A stretch of 10,437 nucleotides of DNA, from positions 1 to 10,437 of the forward strand of contig JAEOSL010000120.1 of the NCBI GenBank assembly GCA_016840385.1, in the 5' to 3' direction. The position numbers and the translations under genes were made by a program. Below the pieces are notes generated by a model, which was given only the letters and a program-made list of their open reading frames with translations, was not told where the DNA came from and ran no database searches. Below, in pieces: positions 1-6,233 of the stretch (its first letter is position 1; each line of letters opens with the position of its first letter). Source of the DNA: Candidatus Thorarchaeota archaeon. Lineage in GTDB: Archaea; Asgardarchaeota; Thorarchaeia; Thorarchaeales; Thorarchaeaceae.

Positions 1-543
1 CATGATCAGGTGGAGTTCTGCTGAGAACACAAACAGGAGAACAATGAATGGGAGGATGCTGATGATACTGAGGGGTATCATTAATGATGATACAATTATA
101 CTCACTACTTGACATGCAAGCAATATTATGAGCCTGTCAGACAGCTTCTCCTGTTGCACTGTCGAGAGTATCCCCCACTTGAATGGAAAGAGTGTCAGGA
201 CACCAAATAAGGGAACCAGAATTAAACCCGATACGAGCATAATGGGAAACATGAAGAGGAATTTCTCCCAGAATGTGAAGTTTAACAGTTCTGGTGTAAG
301 TTCTCCAAAGTAACCGAATAATGGAATAAACCCAAGTTGAATCAGGACTGCTATCATCAGTTGGATGGTCTGGAATTTTGTGAGCCATCCTCCAAACATC
401 CTCAGACCTTCACCAAGAGCATCTATGTCATCGTGATTCTTCATCTTAGTATTATGATCGTGCAGTGGCTGAGGTCGCCCAAATCTTTTCCACATATGCA
501 CTAATTCAGTAAGGTGCACAGTGACCATCCGTTCTCTGCTCAT
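1..543 (-). CDS. Integral membrane protein, N-terminal 181 residues (C-terminus beyond window)
   Basis: This frame stays open from an ATG at 541-543 to the window edge without a stop, so the gene is cut at its 3' end. A GAGG Shine-Dalgarno core lies 8 bases upstream of the ATG. The first ~50 residues are soluble and rich in His and basic residues (MSRERMVTVH, then KMKNHDD near residue 33). Hydrophobic segments follow at about residues 58-79, 95-119 and 138-173, the last long enough for two helices. That gives three to four predicted membrane spans in the visible part, with short charged loops (EKLSDR at 132-137). Length and hydrophobic pattern are those of a polytopic membrane protein. I see no transporter or enzyme motif and cannot name the family. 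It is transcribed divergently from the 1461 gene, with a ~900-base region between them. That it is a real gene is fairly certain; its function is unknown. Confidence 0.8.
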   Translation of the reverse strand, partial: MSRERMVTVHLTELVHMWKRFGRPQPLHDHNTKMKNHDDIDALGEGLRMFGGWLTKFQTIQLMIAVLIQLGFIPLFGYFGELTPELLNFTFWEKFLFMFPIMLVSGLILVPLFGVLTLFPFKWGILSTVQQEKLSDRLIILLACQVVSIIVSSLMIPLSIISILPFIVLLFVFSAELHLIM

Positions 544-640
544 CACACAGCCCTCTTCAAGTAGAGGCGAATGAGTACTACAACGTTATTCTTGTTCTTC
601 CGTTCTTCATTCATCAAGTTTGTTTTCATAGCTCACAACT

Positions 641-802
641 CTAACTCATGATAAGGTCCCCAACGACAGAGGACCCCATGTTCCAAACTCACAGTTGAGT
701 AACTGGTTCGGTGCGTTTTATCGCGACTGAGTTCTTCACATCTGGGTCTACTCTGCCATCGAGGTTAGGTCGAAAGAGAAGAAGGAGCCACACTCGATTC
801 AT
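641..802 (-). pseudogene. Short reading frame with in-frame TGA, probable gene remnant
   Basis: The minus strand starts with ATG at 800-802 and reads 37 codons (including LFRPNLDGRVDPDVKNSVAI) to TGA at 689-691. The same frame then stays protein-like for another 15 codons (VWNMGSSVVGDLIMS) before TAG at 641-643. The start codon overlaps the stop of the upstream 799-1230 frame as ATGA. This could be a coupled small gene, but a continuous protein-like frame broken by a stop, next to other broken frames, fits decay better. No family was recognised. Confidence 0.3.
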
Positions 803-1230
803 ACCACCAGCTCCAAGAGTTGAAACAGAAAGAGACGTGCTTTGATATCCCACGCATCCCCACCTTCCTTATCGTATTCCCATACATCCAATTCTTGGTT
901 CTTCGAGGTGTCCATTCCTTCCTCTCCTCCCTTGCCTGAAATTCGCCTGTTCCGCAGAGATGGACCCAGTCCACCATCACAGGACAAGATTATGGAGAAC
1001 ATAGTATTACTTAGAATGTTGGTAGAAGGTAGAAGTCCATTATGAGCGGTCTGTGGAGAAAGACGGGTCTGTCCGGATATAGTATGAACGTAAAACGGGT
1101 TTTTTATCGCCCCATTTCCAGAAAGAACCATTGAAAGGCTGAAATTTCGATTACTCAAGGCCTCACTTTGCAGGAAACAGGCCTTTTTCCGTACGAATTC
1201 TTCTGGAGGGATTGTCATTTCTTGCAGCAT
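799..1230 (-). CDS. Doubtful 143-residue ORF, possibly the body of a decayed gene
   Basis: This is an open frame of 143 codons. A purine-rich AGAGGGGAG lies about 11 bases upstream of the ATG at 1228-1230. The first ~25 residues (MLQEMTIPPEEFVRKK) and the last ~35 (ELDVWEYDKEGGDAWDIKAR) look like ordinary protein. The middle, roughly residues 30-105, is low in charge, Ser/Asn/Gly-rich and unconvincing. An internal ATG at 913-915 is preceded by a strong GGGAGGAGAGGAAGG tract and would give a 38-residue product ending at the same stop. I recognise no domain. The frame may be genuine, or it may be one part of a frameshifted gene together with the 1236-1364 and 641-802 pieces. Confidence 0.3.
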   Translation of the reverse strand: MLQEMTIPPEEFVRKKACFLQSEALSNRNFSLSMVLSGNGAIKNPFYVHTISGQTRLSPQTAHNGLLPSTNILSNTMFSIILSCDGGLGPSLRNRRISGKGGEEGMDTSKNQELDVWEYDKEGGDAWDIKARLFLFQLLELVV

Positions 1231-1235
1231 GTTCT

Positions 1236-1364
1236 CTATACTCCCCTCTCTTGTTCAGCTCCTACAATATTAGGTCGTGCTGAAAGTGAGTGCACTTTTT
1301 CATAGATCAGATTGACAAATTCTCTCATTCGATCTACAGTGTCCACTCCTGTGAAATTTATCAT
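1236..1364 (-). CDS. Small 42-residue ORF, or N-terminal piece of the same decayed gene
   Basis: The ATG at 1362-1364 opens a 42-codon frame ending in TAG at 1236-1238. The middle is helix-like and well charged (VDTVDRMREFVNLIYEKVHS). The frame ends 5 bases before the ATG of the 799-1230 ORF, which is in a different phase. The upstream in-frame extension of that ORF (REGSIEN) could continue this one after a single frameshift. No Shine-Dalgarno site precedes the ATG. The internal ATG at 1326-1328 has AGGAG 11-15 bases upstream. The upstream side shares the AT-rich divergent region with the 1461 gene. Confidence 0.3.
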   Translation of the reverse strand: MINFTGVDTVDRMREFVNLIYEKVHSLSARPNIVGAEQERGV

Positions 1365-1369
1365 CTACT

Positions 1370-1416
1370 ATAGTATTGGTACACAATATTCATAGTATAG
1401 TCTAATTATTATAGAC
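1370..1416. promoter_or_regulatory. Divergent promoter region with short inverted repeats and TATA-like box
   Basis: This AT-rich segment lies between the 1364 minus ORF and the 1461 plus gene. It holds two inverted repeats: TATTG-gtaca-CAATA (1374-1388) and GTCTA-attatta-TAGAC (1400-1416). ATAGTAT also occurs twice in direct orientation (1370-1376 and 1392-1398), 22 bases apart, or about two helical turns. The second inverted repeat encloses a TATA-like AATTATTATAG. Counting ~25 bases downstream puts a start site near 1435, ahead of the Shine-Dalgarno site at 1449-1453. The layout suits autoregulation by the winged-helix gene that follows, but that is inference. Confidence 0.4.
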
Positions 1417-1460
1417 AGGTTGCATAGAAGATTTAGAATCGTGGAAATGGAGGAAAATCA

Positions 1461-1910
1461 ATGGATGAATTTTCTACCAATGAAATATATGAACAACTTA
1501 AAGGAAAGACCCTGAGAATTTACTGGTATATGCTGCGACATCCTACTCCAAAATCAGCTAGAGCCATCCAGCGTGAAACAAAGATTTCAAGTCCAAGTCT
1601 CGCATTACATCACCTAAATAAACTCACTAGCCTTGGATTAGTGCGAACCGATGAAGATGGTAGTTTCTATCTAGCGGAAACTGTAAAAACAGGAATTCTC
1701 TCTTTCTTCATTGGATCTGGATGGTTTGTCGTTCCAAGATATCTTTTCTATGGACTATTTTATATTGGGGTTCTTACGGGAACATTACTTCTTTTCCCAT
1801 GGGAATTGACTCCGCAAACAGTGCTTCTGATTGTAGTCCTATTATTCAGCATCATATCCGCGCTCTATGAAACTTACAATGCATGGGCTCAGAGACCGTA
1901 CCATACATAG
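1461..1910 (+). CDS. Membrane-anchored winged-helix (ArsR/MarR-like) transcriptional regulator
   Basis: This is a 149-residue protein. Residues ~14-75 form a winged-helix DNA-binding domain: GKTLRIYWYMLRHP is helix 1, SARAIQRETKISSPSLALHHLNKL is the helix-turn-helix, and GLVRTDEDGSFYLAET is the wing. Two hydrophobic helices follow, ~93-113 (YLFYGLFYIGVLTGTLLLF) and ~117-137 (TVLLIVVLLFSIISALYE), then a short polar tail. This is the common archaeal layout of a one-component regulator tethered to the membrane, with the DNA-binding domain in the cytoplasm. GGAGG at 1449-1453, seven bases before the ATG, supports the start. The next gene, 66 bases downstream on the same strand, encodes a surface protein and is a natural signalling partner or target. 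The ligand is unknown. Confidence in the domain layout is high; the regulatory target is inferred. Confidence 0.88.
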   Translation: MDEFSTNEIYEQLKGKTLRIYWYMLRHPTPKSARAIQRETKISSPSLALHHLNKLTSLGLVRTDEDGSFYLAETVKTGILSFFIGSGWFVVPRYLFYGLFYIGVLTGTLLLFPWELTPQTVLLIVVLLFSIISALYETYNAWAQRPYHT

Positions 1911-1976
1911 TACAGTGTAGCTCTGAAACTAGAATAATTAGCAATCAATGTATATGTATAATATGAGGTTTCTGAA

Positions 1977-3179
1977 TTGGTAAGTACTTCAGGTTCTATT
2001 GGAAAACGTTTGATGATGATTCTAGTTCTTAACTTAATCATTGGATTAGCTTTACCCAGTACTGTTTATTTTCTATCATATCACATACCAGGAAATTCCT
2101 CACTTAGTGATTTTCCAGTTGGACAATCAATATTTAGCGAGTTCGTCGAAACTTCTCCTGATTCCTCTCAGTTTCCTAGTATCTGGACAGTTAACTCTAC
2201 ACGGCCATTCATCCTACTGCACAGCTCTCCACATGTTGAAAGTACTGAATTAATTGATTCCGATACTGCAATATCTATTGCATTGAATCGACTGAATGCA
2301 TCGAATTATGGTGTTTGGCAAGTGATTGAAATTGAAGAACTCCAAACCCCTCCAGCATGGCAGCTAACTCTTGAAACCTCAGATGGCAACTATACCAGCA
2401 CTACTAGAATAAATGCTATATCTGGTGCAATCTATACCTACCGTGTTCAGTATGAGCACGAACTTGAAGGGAGTGTTTTACCACAAAATATGAGTGAACA
2501 ACAGGCTGAAGCGATAGCCGCAGATTTTCTCAGGAGCTTCAATTATTCATTGCCTCACAATGCGCGATACGAAAGTGTTCGCCTAACAGGATTCTCATAT
2601 TATCAGGGTCATGAAGTAAATCTGACCTATCGGATGAGTTTTCAGGAATATTATAGTGATATCAAAATATCAACATCAATGATCAGAATCGATGTGTCCA
2701 CATATCAAAGAGCTGTTTGTAATTTCGATTATGATTGGCTGGGTATTTCACATATTCCTCAAATTGGAATATTAACTAAGGACAATGCATTTCTTCAAGC
2801 TGTTTCCGAACTTGCCAACTTGACTGATCCCCGATTTCATGGAATTGATCCCACACACTTCTCCATTGAAGATTCGGAACTAGTACTTGCTCGACTCCCA
2901 GCTAGTATCAATTCCAGCTCATCAGATTCCAATGCATATCAACTCTGTTGGAGTGGAGTTTTGATATCATCAGGTTCTAATCTTATGGAAGTGTTTTGCG
3001 ATGCATTCTCAGGAAATGTTGTTTTCATTGTTGACTCTTTAGGCCTGCAAGACTTTGCAATGACTATACAGTCATATACGACCATTGATTTCATTAAGGT
3101 AGATATCATCCTAGGTGTAGCAACTCTAATGGGCATACTAGTATATCTATTTGCAAGATGGCGATTTGAAAGAAAGTAA
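1977..3179 (+). CDS. Surface protein with PepSY-like repeats, anchored at both ends
   Basis: This 400-residue protein starts at TTG 1977, supported by GAGGT at 1965-1969 seven bases upstream. The only nearby ATGs (codons 13-14) would cut into the first membrane helix. Residues ~12-35 form an N-terminal hydrophobic segment, either a signal anchor or an uncleaved signal. Residues ~373-393 (VDIILGVATLMGILVYLFA) form a second helix, followed by a basic tail (RWRFERK) that stays inside. The region between carries nine N-X-S/T sequons (N40, 73, 107, 138, 171, 189, 215, 281, 312), which points to an extracytoplasmic, N-glycosylated domain. It contains three units with PepSY-like logic, an A-rich helix followed by strands and a closing D/N-A-x-S/T-G turn: ~95-156 (closing INAISGAIY), ~173-254 (closing IDVSTYQRAV) and ~268-353 (closing CDAFSGNVVF). 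Cysteines at 248, 324 and 341 could pair. PepSY domains often modulate peptidases or sense envelope state. The role here is unknown; the neighbouring membrane regulator suggests a sensory pair. Confidence 0.8.
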   Translation: MVSTSGSIGKRLMMILVLNLIIGLALPSTVYFLSYHIPGNSSLSDFPVGQSIFSEFVETSPDSSQFPSIWTVNSTRPFILLHSSPHVESTELIDSDTAISIALNRLNASNYGVWQVIEIEELQTPPAWQLTLETSDGNYTSTTRINAISGAIYTYRVQYEHELEGSVLPQNMSEQQAEAIAADFLRSFNYSLPHNARYESVRLTGFSYYQGHEVNLTYRMSFQEYYSDIKISTSMIRIDVSTYQRAVCNFDYDWLGISHIPQIGILTKDNAFLQAVSELANLTDPRFHGIDPTHFSIEDSELVLARLPASINSSSSDSNAYQLCWSGVLISSGSNLMEVFCDAFSGNVVFIVDSLGLQDFAMTIQSYTTIDFIKVDIILGVATLMGILVYLFARWRFERK

Positions 3180-3507
3180 CCCTCCGGAAAAGATATGGGG
3201 TGCTTAGCCCTTTATCCAGTCCCTGGGTTCTCAGTGGTAATGTTGATCAGTCTAGTGGTTCTCTTGATGGAAGATGGCAAATTCGTTCGACAAAGAGTCC
3301 CGATTCCTGCAATCTAAGGCCATCGAAGACACGAGTTCCGAATCTAATGCTCTTAATAATGGAAATAACCTATGATATAGTCATTTTAGCTGCTTAGAGT
3401 TCACATATCATTCAATTGTAATCATTCTAGGCTATTGGTCAGTATCTTTTGTTAGGTCAACACCTAACTAATTCTTTGTCCATATTTTCTGTGGAGCACA
3501 GGCACGT
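3180..3507. other. 328-base spacer without a convincing gene
   Basis: This spacer separates the surface-protein gene from the TFB-like operon. A GTG-started 65-codon frame on the plus strand (3200-3397) and a ~37-codon open stretch on the minus strand overlap each other. Neither has a Shine-Dalgarno site, and neither reads as a known domain. The right half (3400-3500) is AT-rich and holds the candidate promoter and inverted repeat of the next operon. No strong hairpin-plus-T terminator is visible after the stop at 3177-3179. Confidence 0.5.
3441..3468 (+). promoter_or_regulatory. TATA-like box followed by a perfect 7-bp inverted repeat, candidate operator
   Basis: GTTAGGT (3451-3457) and ACCTAAC (3462-3468) form a perfect inverted repeat around CAAC. 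A TATA-like AGTATCTTTT at 3441-3450 lies directly upstream, so the repeat falls between the TATA element and the expected start site (~3471-3476). A bound dimer there would block polymerase. It lies 40 bases before the start of the TFB-like gene, at the head of the operon. In RNA the same bases would form a 7-bp hairpin with a 4-base loop. There is no T-tract after it, so a terminator role is less likely. Confidence 0.45.
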
Positions 3508-4206
3508 ATGGCATCAACGTCACGTACGTCGGTGATACCTGAGAGGGATGCAAGCTCACAGGTGTTATCGCCTATACTGGAAAGGTTGGATGAGGAGTCC
3601 CTGAAAAGACTGGAACCCTTCATCCCAGAGATCGAACAACAACTAGTGCGAACTATCGAGGGGGTTTCTGAAGAAAAGCTCAACAGGAAGAGCAGAGAAG
3701 GACTGACATCAGCAGCCATCTATGACACCTTCCTGCAATTCGAACATCTAACCAAGGTCAGGGTCAGGACAGAGTTCATTGCTGAAAGTCTTGGTATCCT
3801 TCCATCTGTGGTGAACTACACATGGCGACATCTCTTCGATTATCGAGTCAGGCTGGATGCAGGTCGCATTGAGTGTATCAATGGAAGAGGAAAGAATCTA
3901 CACCAGCTGATATCCGAAGTTGTTCGAACCTTGCTACGAGCAGTTACGGAGAAGCCATCGGGAATCAAGGAGTGGTTTGCATCTGTGGAAGAACAGGCAA
4001 GAGACCTCATTCAATTCCTGAACAAGGAGCAACTTACGCAAAGTCCACCCGATATCCTGGCACTTGTTGCTGTGTATGGTGTCATTAAGAATCAAGGTAA
4101 GCCTATGGTTCCTCTGTCCCAAAGAATGGCATCTCTTGTATGTGGCATGAGTTCTGCTATGGTCAGTAAGGTATGGTTGGAAGTCTTCAACGGAGGGAGA
4201 GGATAA
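3508..4206 (+). CDS. TFIIB-like (TFB-like) double cyclin-fold protein without zinc ribbon
   Basis: This is a 232-residue protein. Residues ~63-110 (EGLTSAAIYDTFLQFEH, then TEFIAESLGILPSVVNYTW) follow the last helices of archaeal TFB cyclin repeat 1, with the A-x-x-Y and I-A-E-x-x-G positions kept. Residues ~178-227 (QSPPDILALVAVYGVIKNQG, then PLSQRMASLVCGMSSAMVSK) follow repeat 2, whose usual pattern is a SP-x-x-x-A-x-A-x-Y helix and a Q-R-x-x-A-x-x-x-G-x-x helix-turn-helix. Canonical TFBs run to ~300 residues and begin with a Cys4 zinc ribbon and B-finger. Here the first ~40 residues are Ser/Glu-rich with no cysteine pair, so recruitment of polymerase in the usual way is unlikely. It may be a specialised or regulatory TFB paralogue, or a cyclin-fold protein recruited elsewhere. 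The ATG at 3508 follows GGAG at 3493-3496 with an 11-base gap. Its TAA overlaps the next ATG (TAATG), so the two are co-translated. The fold call is by eye. Confidence 0.6.
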   Translation: MASTSRTSVIPERDASSQVLSPILERLDEESLKRLEPFIPEIEQQLVRTIEGVSEEKLNRKSREGLTSAAIYDTFLQFEHLTKVRVRTEFIAESLGILPSVVNYTWRHLFDYRVRLDAGRIECINGRGKNLHQLISEVVRTLLRAVTEKPSGIKEWFASVEEQARDLIQFLNKEQLTQSPPDILALVAVYGVIKNQGKPMVPLSQRMASLVCGMSSAMVSKVWLEVFNGGRG

Positions 4207-5213
4207 TGTCGAAGGGTGACGATATCCCCATTGAGATTGTTAGAGAAGGAGTTCGACTCTGGGAAGAAGGAAAGATGCACGAGGCCAACTCAGACAACAG
4301 AGAGGCTATTGCGTGTTATCATAAGATGAATGAATTGGTCTTTCCCGACCCACCTGTTTTGAACAGGATTGCCTTCTGTCACCTCATGCTCAAGGAAGTG
4401 GATAAAGCAAAGGAGACCCTCCGACAATCCCTTGATATTGATCCTTATGATGAGGAGGCACTCCATAACCTCTCCCTCTTACTCATCGAACATGGTGAGT
4501 TGCAGGAGGCAGAGGATCTTACACGGAGAGGTATAGCACTTGAAACCAATCTGTCGGGACACTGGAAGAATCTTGGAGAGATCATGTACAAGCGGGGTAA
4601 ATACACTGAGGCTATTGTTGCTCTTGCCACGTCCATAGGTCTTGCTCCAGACAAATATGAAGCACATCACACTCTTGCTCTTGCATACATCCGAGTATCT
4701 GATTTTGAGAATGCTGAACGGGAGTTTCTTCGTGCCATTGAACTGTGGGATGAGAATGCGGAACTCCTCTGTGATTATGCTCTTGTCTTCTTTGTGATGG
4801 ACAGACACAAGGATGCGGAACAATACCTACGTAGAGCAGTAGAAGTAGAGCCACTGTCAACAATTTCGCATTATATGCTTGCTGAATGTCTGGTCGTTCA
4901 GGTGATGGAAGCCAAGGATGATTATGATGCAGATATAGTAGAGGAGATACTTGAAATTCTGAACCAAACCCTCTCTTTGGATGTTGAGTGCGGGCAAGCA
5001 TGGTATCTGTGGGGAAAGATGATGGTCATGTTCAGGAAGTGGGAGGATGCAGAGAGGTATCTTCGCGCGGGAACTGAGCACGGAGCCATCAATCCCGAAG
5101 CATGGTCACTTCATTCAGCAGCTCTTGCTGAACTTGGCAGACATGAAGAGGCTGAAGAAGTCTTTCAGGAATTCAAGGAGCGCGAGCGGAATATGCCTGG
5201 ATACGGCACGTAG
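4206..5213 (+). CDS. Tetratricopeptide-repeat (TPR) protein with about eight repeats
   Basis: This is a 335-residue, acidic, all-helical protein. After an N-terminal helix (~7-45) TPR units run through residues 49-82, 83-116, 117-150, 151-184, 185-218, 219-262, 263-296 and 297-328. The W/L-G-Y-A-A-P positions are clear in HWKNLGEIMYKRGKYTEAI (119-137) and in AWYLWGKMMVMFRKWEDAE (265-283). The sixth repeat carries an acidic insert (EAKDDYDADIVEE, 235-247). TPR stacks form curved scaffolds that hold partner proteins or peptides. No catalytic domain or membrane segment is present. The start at 4206 was chosen over an in-frame ATG at 4173 because GGAGGG at 4192-4197 sits correctly for 4206 and because the ATG overlaps the upstream TAA by one base. 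The operon partner is the TFB-like protein, which makes it the obvious candidate for binding. The client is not shown by the sequence. Confidence 0.88.
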   Translation: MSKGDDIPIEIVREGVRLWEEGKMHEANSDNREAIACYHKMNELVFPDPPVLNRIAFCHLMLKEVDKAKETLRQSLDIDPYDEEALHNLSLLLIEHGELQEAEDLTRRGIALETNLSGHWKNLGEIMYKRGKYTEAIVALATSIGLAPDKYEAHHTLALAYIRVSDFENAEREFLRAIELWDENAELLCDYALVFFVMDRHKDAEQYLRRAVEVEPLSTISHYMLAECLVVQVMEAKDDYDADIVEEILEILNQTLSLDVECGQAWYLWGKMMVMFRKWEDAERYLRAGTEHGAINPEAWSLHSAALAELGRHEEAEEVFQEFKERERNMPGYGT

Positions 5214-5227
5214 GAGGATGCTTGAAG

Positions 5228-5302
5228 ATGACTGTTGATACCGAGGGAGAGAGCAAGAAGAGTGCAGATAGGAGTAGAAAAGAGAAGAGGAGAAGGAAGT
5301 AA
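5228..5302 (+). CDS. Candidate 24-residue basic microprotein between the two TPR genes
   Basis: The ATG at 5228 opens a 24-codon frame ending in TAA at 5300-5302, one base before the ATG of the next TPR gene. GGAGG at 5213-5217, overlapping the stop of the upstream gene, lies 10 bases before the ATG and serves no other obvious start. The product has an acidic N-terminus (MTVDTEGES) and a strongly basic tail (KKSADRSRKEKRRRK). Its last codons also provide the purine-rich Shine-Dalgarno tract of the next gene. It could be a real nucleic-acid-binding or charge-bridging peptide, a leader that couples translation, or chance in a purine-rich spacer. Being so short, it is only a candidate. Confidence 0.4.
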   Translation: MTVDTEGESKKSADRSRKEKRRRK

Positions 5303-5303
5303 T

Positions 5304-6227
5304 ATGGCAAGTAAGTTTGACTTGGTCAATGTTTACATCAAACTGTTATCAACATCTATAGATTCCGATACTCTCAACCAGTCGGACATCAAGTATATTG
5401 TTCATCATATTGGTCGGGATGATTTCGAGGATGCAAAACAAAGATGCCTGCTCAGGATTCAGGAGAACGGTGATGATGCCCTCACATGGGCACTCTATGG
5501 TCTCACTCTCATGCTTCAGGCAAATGAGAAGGATACAGGAGAGGCACTGCAAAAGGCTGCGGAGTTGGACCCAGAGAACCTGTTGGTCATGAATCTCATG
5601 GGTGACTATCTATGCTTTGCGGGAAAGGATATGGAGGGAGAAGATTTCTATTATGGCTCTTTGTCCAGAGATGAGAAACAGATCCACCCACGCAAGATGC
5701 TCTACTTTCAGTTCATGTCCCGAAACGAATACCTGCAGGCTCTTGAGGTAGTCATTCCAGCTTTGCGAACTAGCCCTGATGATGAGGAGATATGGACCTC
5801 GGTCAAGACTGCACTTGCCATGATGGGGTCTCATGATTATGCTGAGGAGGTAGCAGAGTCCTTGACGAAAGAGTTCAAGGACCATCATCTCGCATGGCGA
5901 TGTCAGGCTCATGTGTTCCTAGCAATTAAAAAGTATACTGAAGCAGAGAGTGCAGCCAAGCGAGCTATCGAGTTGAAGAAGGATAATGGTGAGAATTGGA
6001 ACATGCTCGGAACCATTCTCAGTATGGTTGGGAGAACAACAGCAGCAGTAAAGTGTCAGCGTAAAGCAGTCAAATTTGCACCGAAGAATGGGATGTTCTG
6101 GACCAGTCTTGGTATGGCTCTTTTGAAGGCAGGAAAACAAGAAGAGTGTAAGCAGGTCATCACCAGAGCGGTTCGGGTTGACCCTGAAGCTGCATCACAG
6201 CTTTTACAACATATGATGAAGGGGTGA
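5304..6227 (+). CDS. Second TPR protein of the operon
   Basis: This is a 307-residue protein. Three C-terminal repeats are textbook TPRs: 194-227 (HHLAWRCQAHVFLAIKKYTE), 228-261 (ENWNMLGTILSMVGRTTAA) and 262-295 (MFWTSLGMALLKAGKQEE), each ending near an x-P/K-x turn. Degenerate units cover ~56-90, 91-125 and 140-190, and residues 1-45 form a non-TPR cap (MASKFDLVNVYIKLLSTSID). The start at ATG 5304 is preferred over an in-frame TTG at 5235. A GAGGAGAAGGAAG tract lies immediately upstream of 5304, and the extension would be an arginine/lysine-rich stretch unlike the protein. The gene follows the microprotein ORF by one base, and its TGA lies just before the start region of the next gene. It is a paralogue in type, not a close copy, of the first TPR protein. 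Two different scaffolds in one operon suggest a multi-protein assembly. Confidence 0.86.
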   Translation: MASKFDLVNVYIKLLSTSIDSDTLNQSDIKYIVHHIGRDDFEDAKQRCLLRIQENGDDALTWALYGLTLMLQANEKDTGEALQKAAELDPENLLVMNLMGDYLCFAGKDMEGEDFYYGSLSRDEKQIHPRKMLYFQFMSRNEYLQALEVVIPALRTSPDDEEIWTSVKTALAMMGSHDYAEEVAESLTKEFKDHHLAWRCQAHVFLAIKKYTEAESAAKRAIELKKDNGENWNMLGTILSMVGRTTAAVKCQRKAVKFAPKNGMFWTSLGMALLKAGKQEECKQVITRAVRVDPEAASQLLQHMMKG

Positions 6228-6233
6228 GTGAAA

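Noticed and set aside
128..388. Short frames on both strands (61 and 83 codons)
   Set aside because: They are antisense or out of phase with the 1-543 membrane-protein frame, which has better composition and a Shine-Dalgarno site.
689..691. TGA inside a protein-like frame as a possible selenocysteine or readthrough codon
   Set aside because: No SECIS-like structure was seen and the neighbouring frames are also broken; decay is simpler.
842..1045. 67-codon plus-strand frame
   Set aside because: It is Ser/Pro-rich, without a Shine-Dalgarno site, and is the complement of the minus-strand frame at 799-1230.
3200..3397. 65-codon GTG-started frame in the 3180-3507 spacer
   Set aside because: No Shine-Dalgarno site, no domain-like pattern, and an equally open frame lies opposite.
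4173..4205. N-terminal extension of the first TPR protein to ATG 4173
   Set aside because: It would overlap the TFB-like gene by 34 bases, and the GGAGGG site is spaced for ATG 4206.
5235..5303. N-terminal extension of the second TPR protein to TTG 5235
   Set aside because: The extension is an R/K-rich run over a Shine-Dalgarno-like purine tract; ATG 5304 has the better context.
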